From Candidatus Kapaibacterium sp. (GTDB taxonomy: Bacteria; Bacteroidota; Ignavibacteria; Kapaibacteriales; NICIL-2), in the NCBI GenBank assembly GCA_025055755.1, contig JANWWF010000002.1, positions 124,001 to 188,000 on the forward strand: a stretch of 64,000 bases of DNA. Direction: 5' to 3'. Each line of letters starts with the position of its first letter. Within the stretch, counting starts at the first letter, position 1. A program made the position numbers and the translations under genes. The notes below the pieces were generated by a model. That model saw nothing but the letters and a program-made list of their open reading frames with translations. It was not told the origin of the DNA and ran no database searches. Below are positions 53,630-61,708 of the stretch, piece after piece.

Positions 53630-54621
53630 CGGAGGAAATCAATCAGCGAAATGTTGAGTAAGCGAGCACCGACTTTCAAACTGTATTCGTAGGCAAGCTG
53701 GTCCCGTTGAAGTTGAATGGTAGCTGCAGCAATGTCTGTGTCCTGGAGCCGGGAGAGAAATTCACGCTGTCGTGTTATGTCTTCAGTTAGTTGATCACGC
53801 TGTCGCGCCATCCGCTCAGTTCGTATTCCGAGCTCCGCCGTAGCATAATTGACTTGAGTTGCAGCGTCGGAAAGCTGTTTGACAAGGAATGCCACGTGAT
53901 CGAGTTGCTGTTGGCTTGGGAGTTGACCGTTTGTTCGTGGGCTTCCATCGGGGTTATAGGCAAATGTGTTGTACAGATCAACAAGCATGGAAAAAAGTGC
54001 TGTACCGCCGGCGCCGAAAATGCGGTCTGCTGTAATCGAGACTTGTTCAGTTGCACCATCTCCTGTTTGGATATAGCGCGGTTCATTGTTGCCTTTGAAA
54101 CGAACCTCTAAACCGGAAGGATTTGTCCCTGAGGGTGTCAACTGAACAAGCTCGAAGGGGAGACTGGTTGTCTCTGGTGATGTCGGGATAAGGACAGATG
54201 CTGTATTCCTTGTTCCTGCCAATACATAGATGTCCCCGTGGGTTGCATTTGCTGCATCAATTAATGCACGAATTCCGCTGAGGATGTGTTGAGCAAATAC
54301 CGACCACTTATCATGATTTGCCAGGTTCAGCGCATCAATCCCCAGCGTGCGAAGCGAATCGAGGCTTGTGCTTATCTGCGATAGAGCATTTTCAACTGTT
54401 GTTTGTTCGGCAAGAGCGCCATCAAGTGTTGTTGCATATCGCTGCATACGTGCAATAGTACTTCGATAGGAGACAATAGCGGATACATCCGTTGGCGCAT
54501 CAGAAAGCTGAAGTAAACGTTGCCCTGTGGCAATTCGTGTTTGCTGTTGCGCTTGTCGCGCTGTAAGGTTGGTCAGGGTTGATTGTAGCTTGGAGCTGAG
54601 AGTATCAAGTGTTACACGCAT
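53626..54621 (-). CDS. flgL: Flagellar hook-filament junction protein FlgL
   Basis: FlgL (HAP3) joins hook-associated FlgK to the flagellin filament. The 331-residue protein has the flagellin-like N-terminal helix region (MRVTLDTLSSKLQSTLTNLTARQAQQQTRIATGQRLLQLSDAPTD type). The C-terminal coiled-coil region contains LQDTDIAAATIQLQRDQLAYEYSLKV and closes on LINISLIDFL-like residues. The variable middle domain is beta-rich. It lies 12 bp downstream of flgK and overlaps motA. Confidence 0.92.
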   Translation of the reverse strand: MRVTLDTLSSKLQSTLTNLTARQAQQQTRIATGQRLLQLSDAPTDVSAIVSYRSTIARMQRYATTLDGALAEQTTVENALSQISTSLDSLRTLGIDALNLANHDKWSVFAQHILSGIRALIDAANATHGDIYVLAGTRNTASVLIPTSPETTSLPFELVQLTPSGTNPSGLEVRFKGNNEPRYIQTGDGATEQVSITADRIFGAGGTALFSMLVDLYNTFAYNPDGSPRTNGQLPSQQQLDHVAFLVKQLSDAATQVNYATAELGIRTERMARQRDQLTEDITRQREFLSRLQDTDIAAATIQLQRDQLAYEYSLKVGARLLNISLIDFLR

Positions 54622-54633
54622 ACGTCTTCCGGA

Positions 54634-56073
54634 TTATCGTCCAAGGTTGACTAAGGTGGCGAGCATTTCCGAAGTTGCAGTAACTATACGAGCGGCAGCT
54701 TCAAATGATCGCTGGTACACGATCAGATTCGTCGCTTCTTCGTCGAGATTGACGCCACTTAGGGAAGAACGTTCAGTGGTTACCTGCTCGACCATGGTTT
54801 TGGTTGCGGTCAGTCGGTCGTTAGTTGCAGCGTGAAGATGTGCTAAACGGCTCGTCAAAATGCCGTAATATCCCTCTGGTGTCGTACCATCGAGAAATGT
54901 GCTATCGGTTGCCAGTGCAGCAATAGCAGCGATGACAGCATTATTACCAGGAGCATTTGGTACTCCACTGGTAGGGATTGTGGCCGGGTCGCTTGTAAGC
55001 AGAGGATTGATACTCAACGTAACTGCAGTGATAGGACCTGGGGAGGATGAGATGAAAATTTCCCGTCCTGGTGGCACTGGTCCGCTGTCACTTAGTCCAA
55101 AACCTGTTATAGCAAGGCGATTGACACGTTCAGCAAATGTCGCCGCAAATCGATCGAGCTCACGTGCAATGGAAAAGTCGCCACTGGTTGATTGGGGGTT
55201 GAGTGTTTCGTTATAGTGTTTCGTAAGCGAGGCAAGTTCACCATTCTGTGGGATAAAGGTGCCGACCGTTGTTCCATCGGGCTTTTGTACTATGAACTTT
55301 AATGTCGTAGCGCCTGTTGTGCCGTCAAGTTGTTTCTGCACCTGCAGGGAGAGCGCTGCATTCGATGTTACAAGCATCATCCCCCCACTTGTTACACTAA
55401 TGCTACCTGTTGCATCGCGGGTGATGCTTATGTCTATGTAGCGTGACAGTTCATCGAGCAGCGCAGCTTGTTGATCAAGTAAAGACGCTGCAGGCTGTCC
55501 AGAGGCGTCAATAGTAGCGTGGATGTTGGCATTGGATTTAGCTATAGCATCCAGCAGAAAGTTGACTCGTTCAACAGAAGTGGTAGCCTGCTCAAAGGTT
55601 GTGTTCCGTAATTGCTCGATACCTCTTGCTGTTGAATTGAATTGTGCTGCAAGTTCGGATGCCCGGGCAGCAAAGAGCCGCCGTGTTGCAATATTCGATG
55701 GCTGGGCACTAAGCTGTGCCGCGGCGTCGAAGAAACGTTGGAGGGCTGTTTGGAGTGTTTGCTCCCCAGGTTCGCCAAGTATTTGCTCGATTCGCTGGAG
55801 AATTGTAGCATCTTGCTGGTAATAGTTCTGCGAGGAAGTGTAGTTACGAAGATCTCGCTCGATGAGATGGTCGCGGAATTGTCGTATGCTGCTGGTTAGA
55901 ACGCCCATTCCTACCATCATTCCTCCGACAGGAATTGATTCCCCAGGACGGAGAACCACCTGCTGCCGCGCATAGCTTGGTGTATTGACATTAGCGATGT
56001 TGTTTGAGGTAACATCTAACCCTCGCTGGCTTGCCAGCAATGCACGCTTGCCTATTTCAAGAGCACGGATCAT
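54634..56073 (-). CDS. flgK: Flagellar hook-associated protein FlgK
   Basis: FlgK (HAP1) is the first junction protein on the hook tip. The 479-residue protein starts with the axial-protein helix (ALEIGKRALLASQRGLDVTSNNIANVNTPSYARQQ). It carries the FlgK-type GMMVGMGVLTSSIRQFRDHLIERDLRNYTSSQNYY, a central variable domain, and ends SGVNLDEEATNLIVYQRSFEAAARIVTATSEMLATLVNL. Complete in length. It is 12 bp downstream of flgN, its likely chaperone. Confidence 0.96.
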   Translation of the reverse strand: MIRALEIGKRALLASQRGLDVTSNNIANVNTPSYARQQVVLRPGESIPVGGMMVGMGVLTSSIRQFRDHLIERDLRNYTSSQNYYQQDATILQRIEQILGEPGEQTLQTALQRFFDAAAQLSAQPSNIATRRLFAARASELAAQFNSTARGIEQLRNTTFEQATTSVERVNFLLDAIAKSNANIHATIDASGQPAASLLDQQAALLDELSRYIDISITRDATGSISVTSGGMMLVTSNAALSLQVQKQLDGTTGATTLKFIVQKPDGTTVGTFIPQNGELASLTKHYNETLNPQSTSGDFSIARELDRFAATFAERVNRLAITGFGLSDSGPVPPGREIFISSSPGPITAVTLSINPLLTSDPATIPTSGVPNAPGNNAVIAAIAALATDSTFLDGTTPEGYYGILTSRLAHLHAATNDRLTATKTMVEQVTTERSSLSGVNLDEEATNLIVYQRSFEAAARIVTATSEMLATLVNLGR

Positions 56074-56085
56074 GGTTGGCTTCCC

Positions 56086-56547
56086 TTAGAGTGCAGCATC
56101 AACTGCGTGAAGATTACGCTGACGGACGTAGTTCAGCGTTGCTTGAATGCTATTGCGCCCGCGGAGAGCAAGCATGCGATTGATACTATTGGTGCGCTGT
56201 AATTCTGTTGTGAGGGTGCTCAGTCTGGTTCGAATGTCGTCAACTATTACACGCTCGTGGTGAGGAAGGTATGCATATAGGGCTGTAAGGGACATTGTTG
56301 ACACCTGCTCAATCGGGCGACTGAGTGCTTGGGCAAGTAGTAAGCAGCGCTGCTTCTCAAGCTGTTCGAGATGATTGAGGAGGGCTTCTTGTTTCCGTAC
56401 TTGTTGCTCGATAGCCTCAGTGTCAAAGCGCACGAGCTGTTCCTGCAGCAACTGACTGATTGAAAGTAATGCAGCTGTAGTATCCGTTTCTTGACGAAGG
56501 ATACCAATTAGCGCACTCCTTTGTTCTGCAGTCCAGGGGCAATCCAT
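56086..56547 (-). CDS. flgN: Flagellar export chaperone FlgN-like protein
   Basis: A 153-residue, almost fully helical cytoplasmic protein with Gln/Leu-rich heptads (LLSISQLLQEQLVRFDTEAIEQQVRKQEALLNHLEQLEKQ) and the C-terminal RGRNSIQATLNYVRQ. FlgN delivers FlgK and FlgL to the export gate and protects them. Sequence identity in this family is low, so the assignment leans on its place directly upstream of flgK and flgL. A TAA lies in frame just before the ATG, fixing the start. The gene is preceded by a sigma-28-like promoter. Confidence 0.8.
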   Translation of the reverse strand: MDCPWTAEQRSALIGILRQETDTTAALLSISQLLQEQLVRFDTEAIEQQVRKQEALLNHLEQLEKQRCLLLAQALSRPIEQVSTMSLTALYAYLPHHERVIVDDIRTRLSTLTTELQRTNSINRMLALRGRNSIQATLNYVRQRNLHAVDAAL

Positions 56548-56582
56548 TGCTCTTTACTCTATGATAGAACCTCCGCTTTCAT

Positions 56583-56610
56583 ATATCGGCTGAACAGGGG
56601 GGAAACTAAA
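56583..56610 (-). promoter_or_regulatory. Sigma-28 (FliA)-like promoter for flgN-flgK-flgL-motA
   Basis: On the minus strand TTTAGTTT, 12 bases, then GCCGATAT compares with the FliA consensus TAAAGTTT-N11-GCCGATAA: six of eight and seven of eight matches, with one extra spacer base. It lies 36-63 bp upstream of flgN, and the flgJ stop codon is inside the -35 part. GCCGATA alone occurs several times in the window by chance, so the case rests on the pairing and on its position before late flagellar genes. Confidence 0.6.
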
Positions 56611-57481
56611 GCATCTCATCTTGGCGGAATAACGCAGCGTATTGTTGGACACGGTGGATATACTGGTGGGTTTCCCGATAAGGCGGAATGCCTCTATACT
56701 GCTGCACAGCGCCTGGACCTGCGTTATAGGCTGCTAACGCCAGTGGAATAGAGCCGAAACGGTCGAGCATCATCCGAAGGTAACGTGTGCCAGCAAGGAT
56801 ATTTTCCTCTGGGTCGAAGATGTTGCGAACACCAAGTTCTTGGGCAGTAGCATCCATCAGCTGCATCAATCCCTTCGCTCCAGCTGGTGAGATAGCATTG
56901 GTAACTCCGCCTGACTCCGTTGCGATGACTGCCTTGATAAGCCAAGGGGGGATATCATACATACGTGCAGCACGCTCGATGATGTCCTGCACTTGCTCAA
57001 GGCGTATGTTAAGACGACCTTGGGGTGGGCTCTGGCCTCTCTCTCCTGAACTTGTGTTATCTGCAGCTTGTGGAGCAGAGTGCGGCAAAGAAGTTACAGT
57101 GGAGGGATGACGGGTAATGATGGGCAACTGATCACTCCCTGTTAAGTAGCGATACACCATTTGCGCAATTCCAATACCACGTCCAGTATGGGCAAGTTGT
57201 TGAGCAAGCTCGATGCCAGCGAGCGTGTCGAGAACTTCGCCACCGAAGGTAGTGGAGTCCTCATTCTCGAGACTATCAAGCATTGCATGACGCATCGTTT
57301 TGTAGAGTTCATGGATGAAGAGTGCCTCAAATCCCCGTGCAGCTTTTGCTGCATATTCAGGGGAAGCCGTCTCTCCAACATGTTGGAGATGCTCGAGCTG
57401 AGCCAGGGGTTTGTGAGAGAGACTTGTCTGGATTGTTATGCGGGCATGGTCAAATTGTTCGGTTACAGGGGAAATGTCCAT
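56606..57481 (-). CDS. flgJ: Flagellar rod-binding protein FlgJ fused to a lytic transglycosylase
   Basis: FlgJ caps the growing rod and its second domain opens peptidoglycan. Residues ~44-115 form the rod-binding domain (AAKAARGFEALFIHELYKTMRHAML). A Ser/Pro-rich linker runs to about 158. Residues ~165-290 are an SLT-type lytic transglycosylase: YDIPPWLIKAVIATESGG with catalytic Glu189, SPAGAKGLMQLMDATAQELGV and ALAAYNAGPGAV. In enterobacteria the second domain is a GH73 muramidase-type fold, so this is a different enzyme on the same scaffold. It lies two bases after flgI. The flgN promoter overlaps its 3' end. Confidence 0.92.
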   Translation of the reverse strand: MDISPVTEQFDHARITIQTSLSHKPLAQLEHLQHVGETASPEYAAKAARGFEALFIHELYKTMRHAMLDSLENEDSTTFGGEVLDTLAGIELAQQLAHTGRGIGIAQMVYRYLTGSDQLPIITRHPSTVTSLPHSAPQAADNTSSGERGQSPPQGRLNIRLEQVQDIIERAARMYDIPPWLIKAVIATESGGVTNAISPAGAKGLMQLMDATAQELGVRNIFDPEENILAGTRYLRMMLDRFGSIPLALAAYNAGPGAVQQYRGIPPYRETHQYIHRVQQYAALFRQDEML

Positions 57482-57483
57482 AG

Positions 57484-58596
57484 CTATTGGATAACAAGTT
57501 CTGCTTGGAGTGCACCAGCTTGCTTCAGTGCTTGGAAGATTGCCACTAAATCTCGTGGGGAAACCTTCAAGAGATTGAGTGCGTTGGCTAAATCCTGGAC
57601 TGTTGTTGTAGCGGGGAGAGCAACCGCAGGATTGCTCTGTTCTTGTGTGCGGATGAAGGCATTGGAAACGCGGGCAGTAGTGCCAATCGTAAATGGTGCA
57701 GGCTGGATAGCGGTGTTGATTTGTTGAATTTCAATTTCCAATCCTCCATGAGCGACGACAGCAGGAAGGAGGCGGACATTTCCACCAACGACAACAGTAC
57801 CTGTTCGCTCATTGATGACCACTTTGCCGGCGACATCGACCGATACTTCGGTAGATTCAATGCGGGCAATATATTCGATTGCTTGCGCGGCGGTTGTTCC
57901 AGCGGGGAAACGTACTATGACCGTGGCAGGATCAAGCGCCTGGGCAGTGTTAGCTAATCCCTCTAATGCATTGATTGCAGCGGCAATACGCACAGCGGTT
58001 GTGTAATCAGGGTGATTGAGGAGAATGCGGATTTCTCCTGTGCTCAAACTTGTTCCCTCGACGTTCCGTTCAAGAAGTAAACCGCCGGGGACACGGGCGG
58101 TGTTTGTCAGGTTTTTTCCAGCTCGTGAACCAAGGGCAGTGATGTCATAACCGCCTACGCTTAGCGGTCCCTGTGCCATTCCAAAGACTGTTCCATCGCT
58201 GGCAACAAGCGGGGTCAAGACAAGGGTACCTCCCTGCAGCGATCGTGCATCCCCAATGCTGGAGACAGTAACATCTATCTTTGTCCCTGCTCGGGCAAAA
58301 GGGGGAATAGTTGCCGTTACCATGACCGCTGCAACATTCTGCGTCCGTTGGAAAAAAATATTTTGCTGGGGAGTTATCCCAAATCGTTTCAGCATATTGA
58401 GCACAGATTGAATCGTAAAGCTCGATCGAGGAGAGTCGCCAGTATTGTTCAATCCTGTTACTAATCCGTAGCCGACAACTTGGAGCCCACCGGCACCTTC
58501 CACTGTAGCAATGTCCTTTATGCGATCGCCCAAGGCAAGGTATGAGCATACACCAGTCATGCACAAAATCTGTGTCAGTGTCTTCAGCATTTTCAT
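57484..58596 (-). CDS. flgI: Flagellar P-ring protein FlgI
   Basis: FlgI forms the periplasmic P-ring around the rod. The 370-residue protein has a signal peptide (LTQILCMTGVCSYLALG). It follows with the conserved DRIKDIATVEGAGGLQVVGYGLVTGLNNTGDS, SIGDARSLQGGTLVLTPL, VVINERTGTVVVGGNVRLLPAVVAHGGLEIEI and VQDLANALNLLKVSPRDLVAIFQALKQAGAL. Complete. A P-ring and L-ring together mean a Gram-negative envelope with a peptidoglycan layer and outer membrane. Confidence 0.97.
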   Translation of the reverse strand: MKMLKTLTQILCMTGVCSYLALGDRIKDIATVEGAGGLQVVGYGLVTGLNNTGDSPRSSFTIQSVLNMLKRFGITPQQNIFFQRTQNVAAVMVTATIPPFARAGTKIDVTVSSIGDARSLQGGTLVLTPLVASDGTVFGMAQGPLSVGGYDITALGSRAGKNLTNTARVPGGLLLERNVEGTSLSTGEIRILLNHPDYTTAVRIAAAINALEGLANTAQALDPATVIVRFPAGTTAAQAIEYIARIESTEVSVDVAGKVVINERTGTVVVGGNVRLLPAVVAHGGLEIEIQQINTAIQPAPFTIGTTARVSNAFIRTQEQSNPAVALPATTTVQDLANALNLLKVSPRDLVAIFQALKQAGALQAELVIQ

Positions 58597-58603
58597 GGTA
58601 GCA

Positions 58604-59167
58604 TTAGAACAATAAGCGGATGAATCTGGTAAACAAACCTGGTTCTTGAGCTCGGGAAATCACACCTTCACCATTGTAGATGAGCACAAGGTCGGCAATT
58701 TGAAAGGAATACACGGTATTGTCGGGGCTAATATCAACAAAGCGTACATATCCACGAAGGGTAATAGTCTGAGTTTCGCCATTGATGGTGACCGACCGTG
58801 TACCTTCGATTTGCAAGGCATTGAGATTGCTGGCATCGACAATTCGTGCGGTAAGCTTTGCGCGTACTCGCTCCGAGCGATTTGTTGCTCCTCGTCCATT
58901 GAAGGTGTTCTGGGTACCGATGCCCACGCTGACATTCCCTTGATTGTTTCCGATTGTTCCGCTTGCTTGGGCACTTAATTCTGTTGATGTATTATTCTGC
59001 GTGGCTGCTTGATTGTCTGCCTGGGCATCTTCGACAATCAAGATGGTTACTACATCGCCTTTGCGAAATGCTTTGACGTCTGAATACAGCGATCGCGTTG
59101 CACTCTCGACAAATTGAGCGTGGCAGGTAATAGCAGAAATCGTGATGACGATGCTAAGATGCTTCAT
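58604..59167 (-). CDS. flgH: Flagellar L-ring protein FlgH
   Basis: FlgH forms the outer-membrane L-ring. The 187-residue protein has a signal peptide (LSIVITISAITCHAQF), then SLYSDVKAFRKGDVVTILIVEDAQADN, NNQGNVSVGIGTQNTFNGRG and RGYVRFVDISPDNTVYSFQIADLVLIYNGEGVI. Classical FlgH is a lipoprotein. Here the only nearby Cys sits in SAITC, which does not fit the usual lipobox well, so lipidation is doubtful. It overlaps flgA by ATGA and precedes flgI by seven bases. Confidence 0.95.
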   Translation of the reverse strand: MKHLSIVITISAITCHAQFVESATRSLYSDVKAFRKGDVVTILIVEDAQADNQAATQNNTSTELSAQASGTIGNNQGNVSVGIGTQNTFNGRGATNRSERVRAKLTARIVDASNLNALQIEGTRSVTINGETQTITLRGYVRFVDISPDNTVYSFQIADLVLIYNGEGVISRAQEPGLFTRFIRLLF

Positions 59168-59955
59168 GGGGTGTGAAGGGAAGGTTGAAATCGATTCGGT
59201 GACAATTCAACCAAGACAGTTTTTTCATCGGTTGCGGTACCAACCAACACAGCACCCGTATCAGTGCGACGAACCTTGACTCCGCTTCCGACCTCCGCAT
59301 TCTGGAGGGCATGAGCCATTGCACGAATGATAATGCCATTGGAGCGGAGAACCAAGGTAACGGCTTGTCCCGCGCGAATCCTCCCATTGCTGCTCAGATA
59401 GGGGCGAAGTAAAGGTGCGCCCTGCATGACGCTCTGACGCAACTGACATCCGATTACCGAATCGGGAAGAAGGTCAATGTATTGAGTGACATCTCGACGC
59501 TCATAGCTCACATCCTCTGTTGTTAGAACCGTTCCCCGCTGAAGAAAACGTTTGGCTACCGGCACTGCTCTCCACGCAGTGATTTTGACAGGGATACGAA
59601 TACGCTTGAGTTCTATGCCGTTGGTGTGGAATGTGACCTCGACATTCACACGTCCTGCTAAGGGCTTATCGAGAGGAACTTCGCATTGAGCAATAACTTG
59701 TGGGTTGTCGAAACGGAGTTCTTCTATAGGTGTCAAGAAGGTGATCTGATCGTCTTTGCCGATAAGTTCGCGCAGGTAGGATTCAATTCCGCGCTGGATG
59801 GTAAGGGAAGAAAAACGTGCCCCTTGTTGCGTCTGTGCAACGGCGGAAAAAGACACGGTCCACATGGCAATACATCCGACGGCGACAATGTGCTGCCACC
59901 ATAGCCTTCTCAAGGCAAGTGAATGGAGTCGTCGTGGGTTAGCGTGCAGTGCCAT
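59164..59955 (-). CDS. flgA: Flagellar P-ring assembly chaperone FlgA
   Basis: FlgA is a periplasmic chaperone for P-ring formation. The 263-residue protein has a signal region (IVAVGCIAMWTVSFSAVAQ), an N-terminal domain, and the C-terminal SAF domain with AVPVAKRFLQRGTVLTTEDVSYERRDV, RQSVMQGAPLLRPYL and the ending IRAGQAVTLVLRSNGIIIRAMAHALQNAEVG. It lies between flgG and flgH in the usual order for non-enteric flagellar loci, eight bases after flgG and with an ATGA overlap to flgH. Confidence 0.93.
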   Translation of the reverse strand: MALHANPRRLHSLALRRLWWQHIVAVGCIAMWTVSFSAVAQTQQGARFSSLTIQRGIESYLRELIGKDDQITFLTPIEELRFDNPQVIAQCEVPLDKPLAGRVNVEVTFHTNGIELKRIRIPVKITAWRAVPVAKRFLQRGTVLTTEDVSYERRDVTQYIDLLPDSVIGCQLRQSVMQGAPLLRPYLSSNGRIRAGQAVTLVLRSNGIIIRAMAHALQNAEVGSGVKVRRTDTGAVLVGTATDEKTVLVELSPNRFQPSLHTP

Positions 59956-59962
59956 GACCTAA

Positions 59963-60757
59963 TCATCTCTTGAGATTGACCGCCGTGCCGAGAATGCTGT
60001 CTGCCGTTTGAACGGACTTGGAGTTGATTTCATAGGCGCGTTGGGCAATAATCATGCTTACCATTTCTTGCACCAAATCAACGTTCGACGACTCTAAATG
60101 TCCTTGGATGAGTTCACCGGTATTATTTGTGGCTGGTTGCTCCTCGATGGGGGGACCAGAGGAAAGCGTTGCAACAAAGAGGTTGTCGCCGATTGAGCGT
60201 AAGCCTGCAGGATTGACAAAGCGCACAAGGGTTATACGGCCAATCTCTTGCTCGTCTGGTTGCGAGCCACCTTCGAAAACAGCAGTCACTATGCCATCAC
60301 GACTAATGCGAATGCTCGTTGCATTCTCTGGAATAGTAATCCGTGGTTCAAGAAAATATCCCTGTGATGTTACAATCTCACCGTTGCGGTTGACGGTAAA
60401 AGATCCATCTCGTGTATAGGCAATCGTATTGTCCGGACGGAGCACCTGGAAAAAGCCTTCGCCATTGATTGCAATGTCGAGCATATTTCCAGTCTCGGTG
60501 ATTGTTCCCTGAGAAAATTGACGGGTGGTGGCAACCAATTCTGTTCCGCTGCCAATCTGAACATCAGGCAACGGCTCAATGCCTGCAGCTGACGTTGCTC
60601 CCATCGGACGGACTGTTTCGTAGAGGAGGTCCTGAAACTCTGGGCGAACGCGTTTGTATCCTGTTGTGTTCACATTTGCCAGGTTGTTTGCGATAACCTC
60701 GACGTAGCGTTGTTGAGCACTTAGTCCTGTTGCTGCTGTGGTGAGGGTTTTATCCAT
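59963..60757 (-). CDS. flgG: Flagellar distal rod protein FlgG
   Basis: FlgG builds the distal rod. The 264-residue protein begins MDKTLTTAATGLSAQQRYVEVIANNLANVNTTGYKRVRPEFQDL, with the axial-protein signature ANNLANVNTTGYKR and the FlgG-specific YETVRPMG insertion. It has GEGFFQVLRPDNTIAYTRDGSF, and ends LESSNVDLVQEMVSMIIAQRAYEINSKSVQTADSIL. It is 18-19 bp downstream of flgF, from which it probably arose by duplication. Confidence 0.97.
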   Translation of the reverse strand: MDKTLTTAATGLSAQQRYVEVIANNLANVNTTGYKRVRPEFQDLLYETVRPMGATSAAGIEPLPDVQIGSGTELVATTRQFSQGTITETGNMLDIAINGEGFFQVLRPDNTIAYTRDGSFTVNRNGEIVTSQGYFLEPRITIPENATSIRISRDGIVTAVFEGGSQPDEQEIGRITLVRFVNPAGLRSIGDNLFVATLSSGPPIEEQPATNNTGELIQGHLESSNVDLVQEMVSMIIAQRAYEINSKSVQTADSILGTAVNLKR

Positions 60758-60776
60758 GGCTCAATTATCAAGATGG

Positions 60777-61559
60777 TTAGCTACTGAATCGTCCGATGTC
60801 AATAGAGCGGTCCAGAGTGCCATCGTTTGTTTGGATAACCTTTTGTCCTAACTCGAACATGCGTTGGAGCTGGATCATTGTCACGAGCTCCGTAACAATG
60901 TTGACATTCGATGCTTCAAGGTATCCTTGTTGAATGTGGATCTCCTCGGGGGAAAGATCAGCAATGTCAGTTTCATCGGTTGGCAAGAATGTAACTGCAT
61001 TGGCACGCTGCAGCGATTGAGGATTGGCGACCTGCACGACACGCAGTTGACCAACCATCAAGCCATTGAACTGAACCTCGCCATTAGGGGAGATTTGAAT
61101 TTGTCGTGCCAGATTGTCACCCTGGAGATTATCGCCCTGTTGCGGAAGCTCGATTCGAAGCGGTCCTCCACTTGTCAGCAGCATTTTTCCATCCGAGGTG
61201 ACGACATATCCCTGACTGTCAATGGTGAAATGTCCTGCACGGGTGAGGTACTCCTGTCCGTCACGGTCTGCCACGACGAAGAATGTGGTATTCCCGTCGA
61301 GTGCTATGTCGAGTGGATTACCTGTTTTCTGGAGTGCACCTTGCTGAAAGTCAATGTATTGACGGAGGGGAGTATCCTCTACCTCCGCGTCGCCACGAAC
61401 ATTGAGCAGGTTTTCTCGAGCTTCGATGAGTGTTTGTTCAAAAATCCCGCTCCGCTTATAGCCAACTGTGTTAGCATTTGCAATGTTGTGAGCGGTTAGT
61501 TCCAGCCGCACCTGTTGCGGCAACATGCCAAGTGCAGCGGTGTAGAGTTCTTTGAGCAT
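60777..61559 (-). CDS. flgF: Flagellar proximal rod protein FlgF
   Basis: FlgF is a rod protein paralogous to FlgG. The 260-residue protein starts at ATG 61559 (MLKELYTAALGMLPQQVRLELTAHNIANANTVGYKRSG); the ORF-track start twenty codons earlier lies inside the promoter region. It has the hook/rod core NPLDIALDGNTTFFVVADRDGQEYLTRAGHFTIDSQG. It ends EASNVNIVTELVTMIQLQRMFELGQKVIQTNDGTLD. As the first gene of the leftward flagellar run, it lies 44 bp behind a sigma-54 element. FlgF rather than a second FlgG is inferred from order and length. Confidence 0.9.
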   Translation of the reverse strand: MLKELYTAALGMLPQQVRLELTAHNIANANTVGYKRSGIFEQTLIEARENLLNVRGDAEVEDTPLRQYIDFQQGALQKTGNPLDIALDGNTTFFVVADRDGQEYLTRAGHFTIDSQGYVVTSDGKMLLTSGGPLRIELPQQGDNLQGDNLARQIQISPNGEVQFNGLMVGQLRVVQVANPQSLQRANAVTFLPTDETDIADLSPEEIHIQQGYLEASNVNIVTELVTMIQLQRMFELGQKVIQTNDGTLDRSIDIGRFSS

Positions 61560-61602
61560 CCTGCAGTAAACGTTGTTGAGCTTCCTGCTTTTCAACGCAT
61601 GC

Positions 61603-61619
61603 AGCAAGTTTTGTGCCAA
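61603..61619 (-). promoter_or_regulatory. Sigma-54 (RpoN) promoter for the flgFGAHIJ operon
   Basis: TTGGCACAAAACTTGCT on the minus strand matches the -24/-12 consensus YTGGCACGRNNNTTGCW at every defined position but one. The GG and GC doublets are separated by exactly ten bases, as required. Predicted transcription starts near 61592, leaving a 33-base leader to the flgF ATG. RpoN control of rod and hook genes is common in polar flagellar systems. An upstream activator site was not identified. Confidence 0.75.
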
Positions 61620-61650
61620 GGTATTGTTCGAGTGTATCCCGATATAGCAA

Positions 61651-61681
61651 AGAAAAAAGCACCTCTCTCAAGAGAGGTGCT
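61651..61681 (-). terminator. Rho-independent terminator of the choice-of-anchor-D gene
   Basis: On the minus strand AGCACCTCTCT, a two-base loop and AGAGAGGTGCT form an 11 bp perfect stem followed directly by TTTTTTCTTT. It lies 28 bp after the stop of the choice-of-anchor-D gene and before the flgF promoter, so it separates the two transcription units. Confidence 0.88.
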
Positions 61682-61708
61682 CTGTTGACAGGATATTGCT
61701 ACTTTGAT

